DNA from: NORP23 sp050302475
GTDB taxonomy: Bacteria > Pseudomonadota > Alphaproteobacteria > Rhodobacterales > Rhodobacteraceae
Assembly (NCBI GenBank): GCA_050302475.1
Contig: JBNLBF010000003.1
Coordinates: 62,001 to 126,000 of the forward strand
Reading direction: 5' to 3'
Length of the DNA stretch: 64,000 nt
Shown here: piece by piece, positions 1-9,157 of the stretch
How the letters are laid out: the number at the start of each line of letters is the position of its first letter
Numbering within the stretch: the stretch's first letter is position 1
The notes under the pieces: generated by a model
Told to the model about the DNA's origin: nothing
Database searches by the model: none
What the model saw: the letters and a program-made list of their open reading frames with translations, nothing else
Translations under genes and position numbers: made by a program

Positions 1-1
1 G

Positions 2-328
2 CTGGTGATCGAACTGTTTGCCGCTGATGCCAACGGCAATATCGACGACAGCGCCGAGGTTTCGGTGATGACCGACGCCACCGAACGCCACCTGAAGGCC
101 GGTGAACATCTGTCGCTGGCCCCCGGCGAGAGCGTCACGCTGCACCCTAACCATTGGCACGCCTTTTGGGGCGAAGGGGGCGACGTTTTGATTGGCGAGG
201 TCAGCAATGTGAATGACGACCTGACTGACAATATTTTCCGCGACCCGATTGGCCGCTTTTCCAACATAACCGAGGATGTGGACCCCGTTCACCTGCTCGT
301 TTCCGACTATGACAAATGGCTAACATAA
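2..328 (+). CDS. D-lyxose ketol-isomerase, C-terminal part (5' end outside window)
   Basis: The open frame enters at the left edge, so only the last 108 residues are visible. The family interconverts D-lyxose and D-xylulose, and often D-mannose and D-fructose, in the cytoplasm. The visible part carries the cupin segment HPNHWHAFWGEGG followed by VLIGEVSNVNDDLTDN, which is characteristic of D-lyxose isomerases (Lyx_isomer family); the histidines are probable metal ligands. Its stop lies 20 bases before the next start and all five genes to 4944 run the same way, so it belongs to a pentose operon. The missing N-terminus cannot be judged from here. Confidence 0.8.
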   Translation: MVIELFAADANGNIDDSAEVSVMTDATERHLKAGEHLSLAPGESVTLHPNHWHAFWGEGGDVLIGEVSNVNDDLTDNIFRDPIGRFSNITEDVDPVHLLVSDYDKWLT

Positions 329-348
329 AGCCCACAGAGGAGAGACAC

Positions 349-1101
349 ATGACAGATTTTTCATACCAGCTATACAGCTCCCGCAATTTTGGGCCGTTGT
401 CCAAGACGCTGAAAATGGTCGCTGACCTTGGCTATAAGCAGGTCGAAGGTTACGGCGGGCTTTATGCCAATCTGGACGCGCTTGATCAGTTGAAAGCTGA
501 TTTGGCCGAGAACAACCTGCACATGGCAACAGGCCATTTCGGGTTTGATATGGTGTCAGAAGACTCCGCGAAAATCCTGAACATTGCCAAGGAATTGGAC
601 ATGAAGGGCGTGTTCGTACCGGCACCGCCTTCGCCGGAATATCGCGAAGGCAAAGGCGATTGGGCAAAGTTTGCGGCTGATCTAGCCGAGGCGGGGAAAC
701 CCTACCTCGATGCTGGGCTAACTTATGGCTATCACAACCACCATTGGGAATGGGAAGATGTGAACGGCACGACTCCAATCGAAATGCTGCTGTCTGGTGA
801 CGGCGTGCAGCTGGAAATGGACGTCGCGTGGGTTGTTCGCGCTGGCCAAGATCCGATTGCCTGGATGGACAAACTGGGCAGCAAAATCGTTGCGGCGCAT
901 GTCAAGGATATCGCGGCACCGGGCGAAAACGCAGACGAGGACGGATGGGCCGATGTTGGCACAGGCACCATGGACTGGCCGGCGATCATGACCGCCATCC
1001 GCGAGAAAACCAACGCGAAATTCTTCGTGATGGAACATGACAATCCAAGCGACGACGCGCGTTTTGCCAAACGCTCGATCGACGCCGCACAACAGCTGTA
1101 A
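349..1101 (+). CDS. sugar phosphate isomerase/epimerase, TIM barrel (xylose isomerase-like)
   Basis: A 250-residue protein of the xylose-isomerase-like/AP-endonuclease-2 TIM-barrel family (IolE/IolH type). Probable metal ligands sit in VEGYGG (E33), YHNHH (128-132), LEMDVAW (E156, D158), HVKD (H184) and EH (229-230). The ATG at 349 is chosen because a GAGGAGAG ribosome site sits just before it; an ATG at 316 would overlap the previous gene and lacks such a site. Members isomerise or epimerise sugars or cyclitols, frequently beside Gfo/Idh/MocA dehydrogenases, as here. The exact substrate cannot be read from sequence; a pentose or a 3-keto sugar is an inference from the operon. Confidence 0.8.
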   Translation: MTDFSYQLYSSRNFGPLSKTLKMVADLGYKQVEGYGGLYANLDALDQLKADLAENNLHMATGHFGFDMVSEDSAKILNIAKELDMKGVFVPAPPSPEYREGKGDWAKFAADLAEAGKPYLDAGLTYGYHNHHWEWEDVNGTTPIEMLLSGDGVQLEMDVAWVVRAGQDPIAWMDKLGSKIVAAHVKDIAAPGENADEDGWADVGTGTMDWPAIMTAIREKTNAKFFVMEHDNPSDDARFAKRSIDAAQQL

Positions 1102-1111
1102 GGGAGGTAAC

Positions 1112-2245
1112 ATGGCTGATCTAGGTGTAGGTATCATTGGCTGCGGGAACATCTCCGCCGCCTATCTGCGGCTTGGGCCGCTTTTCAAAAATCTCGAAAT
1201 CCGCGCGGTTGCGGATATCAATATGGACAGCGCCAAAGCCCGTGCCGAGGAATTCGGTGTGGATGCGCGAACCGTAGACGATTTGCTGGCGTCTGATGAC
1301 ATTGACATGGTCGTGAACCTGACCATCCCCGATGCGCATTTCCCGATCACCAAACGCATTTTGGAATCCGGCAAACACGCCTATTCCGAAAAGCCGCTGG
1401 TGCTGACGCTGGAACAGGGTGAAGAACTGAAACGCATTTCCGAGGAAACCGGTCTGCGCGTGGGTTCTGCCCCTGATACTATCCTTGGCGGCTCGCATCA
1501 GTTGGCGCGCAAGGCGATTGATGACGGTCTGGTCGGCAAGATCATCGCGGGCACCGCGCATGTCATGAACCACGGGATGGAGGGCTGGCACCCCAACCCT
1601 GATTTCTTCTTCCTGCCGGGTGCTGGTCCGATGTTGGATCTGGGGCCGTATTATGTGGCCAACCTGATCAACCTGCTTGGCCCCGTGAAACGGGTTGCCG
1701 CGCTGGCAAATGCAGTGGACAGCGAGCGCACCATCGGGTCCGGCCCGCGCGAAGGCGAAACCGTTCCGGTGAAAACGCCGACCAATATCCACGCCCTGCT
1801 GGAATTTGCCAATGGCGCGACCATCACCCTGTCGACAAGCTGGGATGTCTGGAAGCACCGCCATGCAAATATGGAACTGTACGGCACCGAAGGTTCAATC
1901 TTTGTACCCGATCCGAACTTCTTTGGCGGCAAGGTGGAATATTCGAAACGTGGTGGCGATATTCAGGAACTGGAAGCCTGGGATCATCCGTTCGGTGTCC
2001 CAAATCAGGACCGTCCGGATGGTACACAGAACGCCAACTACCGCACCGCCGGTCTGGCCGATATGGCGCAGGCTATCGTTGACGGGCGTGATCATCGCCT
2101 GAACATCGACCGGGCTGTGCATGGGGTCGAGGTCATGACCGCGATCATCAAATCTGGAGAAACAGGTCAGTTCATCGACATGACAACAACCTGCACGCAA
2201 CTGGACCCGCTGGGTCCGGACGAAGCGCGCGCTCTGTTGAAATAA
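1112..2245 (+). CDS. Gfo/Idh/MocA family NAD(P)-dependent sugar dehydrogenase
   Basis: A 377-residue cytoplasmic oxidoreductase. The N-terminal Rossmann fold begins with VGIIGCGNIS (residues 6-15), and the family EKP motif is at 93-95, where the lysine helps catalysis. The C-terminal alpha/beta domain follows. The ATG at 1112 has an AGGGAGG site directly upstream and begins 10 bases after the isomerase stop. Members oxidise or reduce sugars or inositols with NAD(P). Together with the upstream isomerase it suggests oxidation then isomerisation of a pentose or glycoside, but the substrate is unknown. Confidence 0.85.
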   Translation: MADLGVGIIGCGNISAAYLRLGPLFKNLEIRAVADINMDSAKARAEEFGVDARTVDDLLASDDIDMVVNLTIPDAHFPITKRILESGKHAYSEKPLVLTLEQGEELKRISEETGLRVGSAPDTILGGSHQLARKAIDDGLVGKIIAGTAHVMNHGMEGWHPNPDFFFLPGAGPMLDLGPYYVANLINLLGPVKRVAALANAVDSERTIGSGPREGETVPVKTPTNIHALLEFANGATITLSTSWDVWKHRHANMELYGTEGSIFVPDPNFFGGKVEYSKRGGDIQELEAWDHPFGVPNQDRPDGTQNANYRTAGLADMAQAIVDGRDHRLNIDRAVHGVEVMTAIIKSGETGQFIDMTTTCTQLDPLGPDEARALLK

Positions 2246-2249
2246 ATCC

Positions 2250-2277
2250 ATAAGGCCCGGCGCAATCCGGGCCTTAT
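2250..2277 (+). terminator. perfect 11-bp hairpin between the dehydrogenase and aldo/keto reductase genes
   Basis: Arms 2250-2260 and 2267-2277 are exactly complementary (ATAAGGCCCGG with CCGGGCCTTAT) around a 6-base loop. It begins five bases after the dehydrogenase stop, and the next gene's GGGGAGG site follows at once. There is no run of T after it, so it is more likely an mRNA-stabilising or partial attenuating hairpin than a full terminator. The effect is inferred. Confidence 0.5.
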
Positions 2278-2298
2278 CCACCACAAAGGGGAGGTCCA

Positions 2299-3318
2299 AT
2301 GTCCTATACACCGGCTGAAAACCGTTATGAAAATATGGTCTATAACCGTTGCGGAAGCAGCGGCCTGAAACTCCCCGCGATCTCGCTGGGGCTGTGGCAC
2401 AATTTCGGCGGGGACGCGAACCACGACAATAAACGCGCGATCTGTCAGACCGCGTTTGATCTGGGCATTACGCATTTCGATCTGGCGAATAACTATGGCC
2501 CGCCGCCGGGTTCCGCCGAACATGCGTTCGGGTCCATTCTGACAGAGGATTTCAAAGGCTATCGGGACGAGATGATTATCTCGTCAAAGGCCGGATATAA
2601 CATGTGGGATGGTCCTTACGGCGAATGGGGTAGCCGGAAGTATCTGATCTCGTCCTGTGACCAGTCGTTGAAACGGCTGGGGCTGGACTATGTCGATATC
2701 TTCTATTCTCATCGCTTCGATCCCGACACACCACTCGAAGAAACGATGGGCGCACTCGATCATATCGTGCGCTCGGGGCGCGCACTTTATGTCGGGATTT
2801 CGAATTACAATTCTGAACAAACCCGCAAAGCCGCCACGATCCTGAATGACCTCGGCACGCCGCTGATCATCAACCAGCCGTCCTATTCGATGGTGAACCG
2901 CTGGGTGGAACGTGACGGGCTGAAGGACACGCTGGCCGATCTTGGTGTTGGGTCCATCTGCTTCTCGCCTCTGGCACAGGGGTTGCTTACCGATCGCTAT
3001 CTGGACGGCATTCAGGAGGGCTCGCGCGGGTCGCGGCCCGGGTTCTTCAATCAGAAAATGGTGAATGAAAATTCGCAAAAGGCGCTGTCAAAGCTCAACG
3101 ATCTGGCACAATCGCGCGGCCAAACGCTGGCGCAGATGGCCTTGGCGTGGGTGCTGCGCAACGGCGGTATCACCTCGGCCCTGATCGGCGCGTCGCGTCC
3201 GCAGCAGGTCATCGACTGCGCCGCCGCTATTAAAAACCTGTCCTTTACCGAGGCCGAGCTGGCGGAGATTGACGCGCTGGCCGACGAGGACAAAATCAAG
3301 CTCTGGGCAAACTCATAA
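2299..3318 (+). CDS. aldo/keto reductase (YghZ/L-glyceraldehyde-3-phosphate reductase type)
   Basis: A 339-residue NADPH-dependent TIM-barrel reductase. The aldo/keto reductase tetrad is visible as D61 and Y66 (DLANNYGPPPGSAE), K97 (ISSKAGY) and H138 (FYSHRFD). The GPPPGSAE and GPYGEWGSRKYL segments are typical of the YghZ branch, whose members reduce L-glyceraldehyde 3-phosphate and other aldehydes. A GGGGAGG site precedes the ATG. Fourth gene of the sugar operon; it may reduce an aldose or detoxify a sugar-derived aldehyde. The physiological substrate is not known. Confidence 0.85.
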   Translation: MSYTPAENRYENMVYNRCGSSGLKLPAISLGLWHNFGGDANHDNKRAICQTAFDLGITHFDLANNYGPPPGSAEHAFGSILTEDFKGYRDEMIISSKAGYNMWDGPYGEWGSRKYLISSCDQSLKRLGLDYVDIFYSHRFDPDTPLEETMGALDHIVRSGRALYVGISNYNSEQTRKAATILNDLGTPLIINQPSYSMVNRWVERDGLKDTLADLGVGSICFSPLAQGLLTDRYLDGIQEGSRGSRPGFFNQKMVNENSQKALSKLNDLAQSRGQTLAQMALAWVLRNGGITSALIGASRPQQVIDCAAAIKNLSFTEAELAEIDALADEDKIKLWANS

Positions 3319-3339
3319 GATCATATCGGGAGAGAGACA

Positions 3340-4944
3340 TTGATCATCAATCCAGTCCTTCCGGGGTTCAACCCCGATCCCTCCATCGTCCGCGTGGGCG
3401 AGGATTACTACATCGCGACCTCGACCTTCGAATGGTATCCGGGTGTGCAAATCCACCACTCGCGTGATCTGGTGAACTGGACGCTGGTGACGCGACCACT
3501 GAAACGCGCGGCACAGCTGGATATGCGTGGTGATCCCGACAGCTGTGGTATCTGGGCACCGTGCCTGTCCTATGCTGATGGGAAGTTCTGGCTCGTTTAT
3601 ACTGACGTCAAACGTTATGACGGCAACTTCAAGGATGCGCACAATTACATCGTCACCTGCGATACGATTGACGGCGATTGGTCCGATCCGGTTTACGCGA
3701 ACAGCTCGGGCTTTGATCCGTCGCTCTTCCACGATGAGGATGGCCGCAAATGGTTCGTGAATATGCAGTGGCGCTATTCCACCAACTCGATCGGTGGCAA
3801 CCCAACGTCGCCTGCGTTCGACGGTATTCTGCTGCAGGAATATGATGCGAAGGCCGAAAAGCTGGTGGGCCCTATCAAGAACATCTATCCGGGCACGGAT
3901 CTTGGTTTGGTCGAAGGGCCGCACCTGTTCAAGCGCAATCGCTATTACTACCTGACCACCGCCGAGGGCGGCACAGGTTATAACCACGCCGTCACCATGG
4001 CGCGCTCTCGCACCATCGACGGGGACTACGAAACTCACCCGAACAAGCACCTTATGACGGCCAAGGACGCCAGCCAGCTACCACTGCAAAAGGCGGGCCA
4101 TGGACAGTATGTCGAAACCCCGGAGGGCGAAGTGTATCACACTCACCTCATGGGCCGACCGTTCATCAAGGATGGCAAGCAGTTCTGCACGCTGGGTCGC
4201 GAAACGGGCATCCAAAAATGCGTCTGGAAGGATGACGACTGGCTTTATCTGGAAAACGGCACAATGGTGCCCGATGTGCAGGTGCCGTCACCCGACAATT
4301 CCATCATGCCGATCCCGCATGAGCCGGTTTATACAAAATTCACCATGGACACGCTGCCGGATGACTTCCAATGGCTGCGCACGCCGGAAACGGATCGGAT
4401 TTTCCGCCTGACCGGCACCAGCCTGAACCTGATCGGACGCGAAAGCTACGGCTCATGGTTCGAGCAAGCGCTTGTCGCCCGCCGGCAGGAGGATTTCAAA
4501 TTCCGCGCCGAAACCAAGCTGACCTATACGCCGGAAACCTACCAGCAGGTGGCGGGTCTGACCTATTACTATAACCGCTTCAAATTCCACGCATTGGTGA
4601 TGACCAAGGACAAGGAACTGGGCCGCGTATTGGTCATCCATAACTGCCCTGGCAATTATCCGGATGGCCGCCTGTCCTTCCCGATCGGCGCGGGCGAGAA
4701 ATACGAGGATGACACGGTCGAACTGGCGCTAGAGGTGGACTATGGCGAGATCCAGTTCTTCTACAAGAAAGACGGTGAATGGGTCCCGATTGGCCCGGCT
4801 CTCGATGCCTCGGTCGTATCGGACGAAGGTGGCCGCGGCGAGCATGGGTCCTTTACCGGCGCGTTCGCGGGCATGATTTCGTTCGATATGACGGGCCGCG
4901 CCAAAGAAGCTGAGTACGAGTATTTCAACTATATTCCTGACTAA
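3340..4944 (+). CDS. glycoside hydrolase family 43 (beta-xylosidase/arabinosidase type), cytoplasmic
   Basis: A 534-residue GH43 enzyme. The five-blade propeller carries the catalytic triad: base D13 (NPDPS), pKa-modulating D126 (GFDPS) and acid E192 (VEGPH). The C-terminal third is the beta-sandwich seen in beta-xylosidases of this family. No signal peptide is present, so it probably cleaves short xylo- or arabino-oligosaccharides after uptake. The start is a TTG at 3340 behind a GGGAGAGAG site. Last gene of the sugar operon; its stop overlaps the end of the convergent betA by four bases. Released xylose would feed the upstream isomerase and reductase. Confidence 0.88.
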   Translation: MIINPVLPGFNPDPSIVRVGEDYYIATSTFEWYPGVQIHHSRDLVNWTLVTRPLKRAAQLDMRGDPDSCGIWAPCLSYADGKFWLVYTDVKRYDGNFKDAHNYIVTCDTIDGDWSDPVYANSSGFDPSLFHDEDGRKWFVNMQWRYSTNSIGGNPTSPAFDGILLQEYDAKAEKLVGPIKNIYPGTDLGLVEGPHLFKRNRYYYLTTAEGGTGYNHAVTMARSRTIDGDYETHPNKHLMTAKDASQLPLQKAGHGQYVETPEGEVYHTHLMGRPFIKDGKQFCTLGRETGIQKCVWKDDDWLYLENGTMVPDVQVPSPDNSIMPIPHEPVYTKFTMDTLPDDFQWLRTPETDRIFRLTGTSLNLIGRESYGSWFEQALVARRQEDFKFRAETKLTYTPETYQQVAGLTYYYNRFKFHALVMTKDKELGRVLVIHNCPGNYPDGRLSFPIGAGEKYEDDTVELALEVDYGEIQFFYKKDGEWVPIGPALDASVVSDEGGRGEHGSFTGAFAGMISFDMTGRAKEAEYEYFNYIPD

Positions 4945-6596
4945 CGCTGGGAGCGTTGCCAGTTGGGGTTCGTAACGGGCTCCAGATTGGATCGGGGTAG
5001 GGGCGAGCGGCCAAGAATATGGTCGCTCGCCTTTTCGCCAACCATGATAGAGGGCGCGTTGAGGTTGCCGTTGGTGATCTGCGGGAATACTGAGCTGTCG
5101 GCCAGTCGCAGGTTATCGACGCCAATCACACGACATTCGGGATCAACCACCGCCATTGGATCATCGCGCCGTCCCATGCGGGCGGTACCGCAAGGGTGGT
5201 AGGCGCTTTCGACCTCGTGACGAACAAAATGATCGATTTCATCGTCCGTTTGCACATCAGCACCCGGTTGGATTTCTTTGCCCGCATACGGTTTGAACGC
5301 CTCTTGCCCGAAAATTTCTCGGGTCAGGCGGATGCAGGTGCGGAAATCCTGCCAGTCTTTGTCGTGGGCCATGTAATTGAACAGGATTTTCGGCGGGTCT
5401 TTGGGATTGTTCGATCGCAGGGTTACAGCGCCGCGTGACGGGGACCGCATCGGGCCGACATGAGCCTGATAGCCGTGGCCTTCGGCAGCGGCTTGGCCGT
5501 CGTAACGCACGGCGATGGGTAGGAAATGATATTGGATGTCGGGATAGTCGACCCCAGCGGCAGACCTGATGAACGCCGCACTTTCGAACTGGTTCGACGC
5601 GCCAAGACCGGTCCGGGAGAACAACCACTGCGTGCCAATCCGCGCCTTGGAAATCAGGTTCCAGTAGCGATACAGCGTAATCGGCTGGATGCTGGCCTGC
5701 TGGATATAAAGCTCCAGATGATCCTGAAGGTTCTGGCCGACACCCGCGCGGTCAGCGTGGATATGGATGCCAAGTTCCGCCAGATGGGCCGCTGGACCTA
5801 CACCGGATTGCATCAAGATTTTGGGGGAGTTGATCGAGCCGGCGGACAGGATCACCTCGCGCCGTGCAGTCAGGGTTTCGACCTTGCCACCACGATCAAT
5901 TTCGATCCCCGTGGCGCGTCCGTTTACAATGACGACGCGGTTGACCAATCCGCGCACCAATTCCAGATTTTCGCGCTTCAAGGCGGGATGCAGATAGGCA
6001 TTCGCCGCCGACCAGCGCGTGCCGCGCCAGACGGTTTGCTCCATCGCGCCGAAGCCTTCTTGTTGCGCACCGTTATAGTCGTCGGTCAGCGGATATCCGG
6101 CTTGTTCGCCCGCCTTGATAAACGCATTGAACAGCGGGTTCAGCCGTGGTCCGCGCGTCACGTGCAGCGGCCCGTCAGAGCCGCGCCATTCCGGGTCCCC
6201 CTTCTTGCCATGCCAGTTTTCCATCCGCTGGAAATAGGGGAGGACATCGGCATAGGACCAGCCGTCCGCGCCCATCTCCTGCCACGTGTCGAAATCCTTG
6301 GCGTGGCCGCGGACATAGACCATGCCGTTGATGGACGAGGACCCGCCGATCACCTTCCCGCGCGGCGTCGCCAGTTGGCGGCCATTCAGATGTGGTTCGG
6401 GTTCGGATTTATAGCCCCAATCATACATCGGCATATTCATCGGATAGGACAGCGCCCCCGGCATCTGGATGAACGGCCCCGCGTCCGAGCCGCCAAATTC
6501 CACAACCAGAACTTTGTTTTTGCCGTCTTCGGACAGGCGGGACGCAAGGGCGCAACCTGCCGACCCAGCCCCAACGATGATAAAATCAGCTTCCAT
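4941..6596 (-). CDS. betA: choline dehydrogenase (GMC flavoprotein)
   Basis: A 551-residue FAD enzyme of the glucose-methanol-choline family. It oxidises choline to betaine aldehyde and on to glycine betaine, usually at the membrane, passing electrons to the respiratory chain. Seen: dinucleotide motif VGAGSAGC (8-15), the GMC signature around RGKVIGGSSSINGMVYVRG, catalytic H467 (YHPCGT) and the active-site GNLNAP segment near 510. Segments such as GASNQFE and YHFLPIA match E. coli BetA closely. Its ATG overlaps the betC stop (TAATG), so it is translationally coupled to the choline sulfatase. No betB (betaine aldehyde dehydrogenase) or betI is in the window. Confidence 0.9.
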   Translation of the reverse strand: MEADFIIVGAGSAGCALASRLSEDGKNKVLVVEFGGSDAGPFIQMPGALSYPMNMPMYDWGYKSEPEPHLNGRQLATPRGKVIGGSSSINGMVYVRGHAKDFDTWQEMGADGWSYADVLPYFQRMENWHGKKGDPEWRGSDGPLHVTRGPRLNPLFNAFIKAGEQAGYPLTDDYNGAQQEGFGAMEQTVWRGTRWSAANAYLHPALKRENLELVRGLVNRVVIVNGRATGIEIDRGGKVETLTARREVILSAGSINSPKILMQSGVGPAAHLAELGIHIHADRAGVGQNLQDHLELYIQQASIQPITLYRYWNLISKARIGTQWLFSRTGLGASNQFESAAFIRSAAGVDYPDIQYHFLPIAVRYDGQAAAEGHGYQAHVGPMRSPSRGAVTLRSNNPKDPPKILFNYMAHDKDWQDFRTCIRLTREIFGQEAFKPYAGKEIQPGADVQTDDEIDHFVRHEVESAYHPCGTARMGRRDDPMAVVDPECRVIGVDNLRLADSSVFPQITNGNLNAPSIMVGEKASDHILGRSPLPRSNLEPVTNPNWQRSQR

Positions 6597-8107
6597 TATT
6601 CCCCGCGCGGATACCGTTTACTGTTTTCCAGAATATTCAAATCCATATGGTTGCGCATATAGCGTTCGGACGCTTTTTGTAGCGGCTGATAATCCCATGG
6701 GTAATAGTCGCCGTTGCGTAAGGCCTCGTAAACCACCCAGCGGCGGGCTTGGGATTCGCGCACGGCCGCGTCGAATGCATCGAGGTCCCAGCGGGCCTCG
6801 GATTTGGCACGCAGCGAATTCAGTGTCCCAGCATGGGCGGGATCATCCGCCAGATTGTTTTGCTCTAACGGGTCAGCTTCCATGTCGAACAGCTGATCCG
6901 GGTCCAGCGCACAGCGGTTATATTTCCATTTGCCGTAGCGTAGCGAAACGAGGGGGGCATAGGATGCCTCTGCTGCATATTCCATCGCGACGGGGGCGGT
7001 GCGTTTCGCGCCTTGGCCAAGGGGCAGCAGGCTTTCACCCTCCACCCACGGTGCGATTTCGTCCAGCGACACGCCCGCGATTTCGGCCAGCGTTGGGGTG
7101 ACGTCCAATGTGGACACCGGCGCGGTGATCAGCCCTGTTGCCATATCCGGTGCACAGATCATCAAGGGCACGCGGGATGATCCGTCCAGAAAATTCATCT
7201 TAAACCACAGCCCTTTTTCGCCCAGCATATCGCCATGGTCGGAAACGAAAACGATCACGGTATTGTCCGCCTGTCGCGTTTCTTTCAGCACCCGCAGAAT
7301 TTCCCCAATCTTGTCATCAAGGTAAGAAATGTTCGCGAAATAAGCGCGGCGGGAGCGGCGGACATCCTCGGCCGTAATGTCAAAATTCTTATAATCATTC
7401 GCCAGCATAATCCGCTGCGAATGGGCGTCGTATTCTTCGAAATCATACGGTCCCTCGACAGGGTCCAAATGCTCGCAATCCTCGTAGAGGTCCCAATATT
7501 TTCGCCGTGCCACATAGGGGTCATGCGGGTGCGTGAAACTGGCGGTCAGGCACCAAGGGCGATCATCCTCGCCCCGTGACAGTTGGTAAATTTTTTGCAT
7601 CGCCAGCGCCGCAACCTCGTCATCATATTCCATCTGGTTTGTGATCTCGGCCACGCCAGCGCCCGTGACTGAGCCCATATTGTGGTACCACCAATCAATG
7701 CGCTCACCCGGTTTGCGGTAATCCGGTGTCCAGCCGAAATCGGCGGGATAGATGTCGGTGGTTAAGCGCTCCTCGAACCCGTGCAACTGATCTGGGCCGA
7801 CGAAATGCATTTTGCCGGACAGACAGGTGTAATAACCCGCGCGGCGCAGATGGTGGGCGTAGGTTGGAATGTCTGACGCGAATTCCGCGGCGTTGTCATA
7901 AACGCGGGAGCGAGAGGGCAGTAGCCCTGACATAAAACTGGCGCGTCCTGGCGCGCATAAAGGCGACGCCGTATAGGCATTTTGAAACCGCGTGGACCGT
8001 GCCGACAGCGCCTTCAGATGCGGCGCATGCAACCAGTACGCAGGACCGTCAGGGAATAGCGTACCGTTCAGCTGATCAACCATGACGATCAAAATGTTCG
8101 GTTTCAT
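6596..8107 (-). CDS. betC: choline-sulfatase
   Basis: A 503-residue type I sulfatase that hydrolyses choline-O-sulfate to choline and sulfate in the cytoplasm. The formylglycine motif C-x-P-x-R is at 51-55 (LCAPGRASFMSG), a metal-binding D11 lies in MVDQ, and the choline-sulfatase segments KMHFVGPDQLHGFEERLTTD and YPADFGWTPDYRKPGERIDWW are present. The C-terminal domain of this subfamily ends the protein. First gene of a betC-betA operon that starts 111 bases from the divergent choline transporter, a layout that supports choline-O-sulfate use for sulfur, carbon or osmoprotection. Confidence 0.93.
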   Translation of the reverse strand: MKPNILIVMVDQLNGTLFPDGPAYWLHAPHLKALSARSTRFQNAYTASPLCAPGRASFMSGLLPSRSRVYDNAAEFASDIPTYAHHLRRAGYYTCLSGKMHFVGPDQLHGFEERLTTDIYPADFGWTPDYRKPGERIDWWYHNMGSVTGAGVAEITNQMEYDDEVAALAMQKIYQLSRGEDDRPWCLTASFTHPHDPYVARRKYWDLYEDCEHLDPVEGPYDFEEYDAHSQRIMLANDYKNFDITAEDVRRSRRAYFANISYLDDKIGEILRVLKETRQADNTVIVFVSDHGDMLGEKGLWFKMNFLDGSSRVPLMICAPDMATGLITAPVSTLDVTPTLAEIAGVSLDEIAPWVEGESLLPLGQGAKRTAPVAMEYAAEASYAPLVSLRYGKWKYNRCALDPDQLFDMEADPLEQNNLADDPAHAGTLNSLRAKSEARWDLDAFDAAVRESQARRWVVYEALRNGDYYPWDYQPLQKASERYMRNHMDLNILENSKRYPRGE

Positions 8108-8218
8108 CGCATTACCTTTCGAGTCTGGACGGTCTTGGCTATCCCAGAAAGTTTTGAGTTGCTAGTGTCGCCGCAAGGAGTCATCCTGCGAGAAAATAAT
8201 CCAACGGGGAGTTGAGAC
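8108..8218. promoter_or_regulatory. divergent promoter region between betC and choX
   Basis: The 111-base gap must hold promoters for both the betC-betA operon and choXWV. A GGGGAG ribosome site sits just before choX. No unambiguous promoter pair or BetI-type operator could be assigned by eye. Joint control by a choline-sensing repressor is expected from other rhizobia and roseobacters but is not shown here. Confidence 0.4.
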
Positions 8219-9148
8219 ATGAAATACCTAAGAACAAGTGCAATCAGCCTTTCAGCAATGATGATGGCCAGCTCGGCGCTGGCGCAATGTGACACCGTGA
8301 CGTTTTCCGATGTCGGCTGGACCGATATTACCGCAACCACAGCAGCAACCGTGACCGTTTTGGAAGCCTTGGGTTACGAAACCGACGTCAAGGTGCTGTC
8401 CGTGCCCGTGACCTACGTGGCCCTGTCCGAAGGGGACGTGGATGTATTCCTTGGCAACTGGATGCCGACAATGGAAGGGGATATTGCCTCTTATCGCGAG
8501 GCTGGAACGGTCGATACCGTTCGCGCAAACCTTGAAGGGGCGAAATATACGTTGGCCGTGAACAAGGTGGCGGCGGATATGGGCATCGCCGATTTTGCGG
8601 ATATTGCTGCGAACGCCGATGCGCTTGATGGCAAAATCTACGGGATTGAGCCGGGCAATGACGGCAACCGTCTGATTCAGGATATGATCGACGGAGATGC
8701 GTTTGGCCTGAGCGGATTCGAGGTTGTCGAAAGCTCCGAACAGGGGATGTTGGCGCAGGTGGACCGATCCGTGAAACGGGATGAACCGATTGTCTTCCTC
8801 GGCTGGGAACCGCACCCGATGAACGCGAACTTTGAAATGTCCTACCTGACCGGCGGCGATGACTATTTTGGTCCGGATCTAGGTGGCGCGACGGTCTATA
8901 CCAACACCTCGGCCGGGTATGTCGATGCCTGCCCGAATGTCGGCACGCTGCTCAACAACCTCGAATTCTCCCTCGCGATGGAGAATGAAATCATGGGCGC
9001 GATCCTGAATGACGGCACTGACCCGAACGAGGCTGCTGCCGCATGGTTGGCTGCGAATCCAGATGTGCTGGGACCATGGTTAGAGGGTGTTACGACGGTT
9101 GACGGCGGTGACGCCATGGCCGCGGTCAACGCGGCGCTGGGCCTGTAA
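8219..9148 (+). CDS. choX: choline/glycine betaine ABC transporter, periplasmic binding protein
   Basis: A 309-residue OpuAC-type binding protein. A signal peptide is visible, with likely cleavage after SALA (residue 22). The mature part carries tryptophan-bearing motifs typical of quaternary-amine cages (VGWTD, GNWMP, FLGWEPHPMN). It captures choline in the periplasm for the permease and ATPase encoded next. Gene order binding protein-permease-ATPase matches choXWV of Sinorhizobium. It stands divergent to betC, which fits choline rather than betaine as the main ligand, though both are possible. Confidence 0.88.
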   Translation: MKYLRTSAISLSAMMMASSALAQCDTVTFSDVGWTDITATTAATVTVLEALGYETDVKVLSVPVTYVALSEGDVDVFLGNWMPTMEGDIASYREAGTVDTVRANLEGAKYTLAVNKVAADMGIADFADIAANADALDGKIYGIEPGNDGNRLIQDMIDGDAFGLSGFEVVESSEQGMLAQVDRSVKRDEPIVFLGWEPHPMNANFEMSYLTGGDDYFGPDLGGATVYTNTSAGYVDACPNVGTLLNNLEFSLAMENEIMGAILNDGTDPNEAAAAWLAANPDVLGPWLEGVTTVDGGDAMAAVNAALGL

Positions 9149-9157
9149 TACCACTTG

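Noticed and set aside
5526..6662. A 378-codon frame antisense to betA
   Set aside because: Shadow of a well-conserved gene; its translation shows no family motif and extends across the betA-betC junction.
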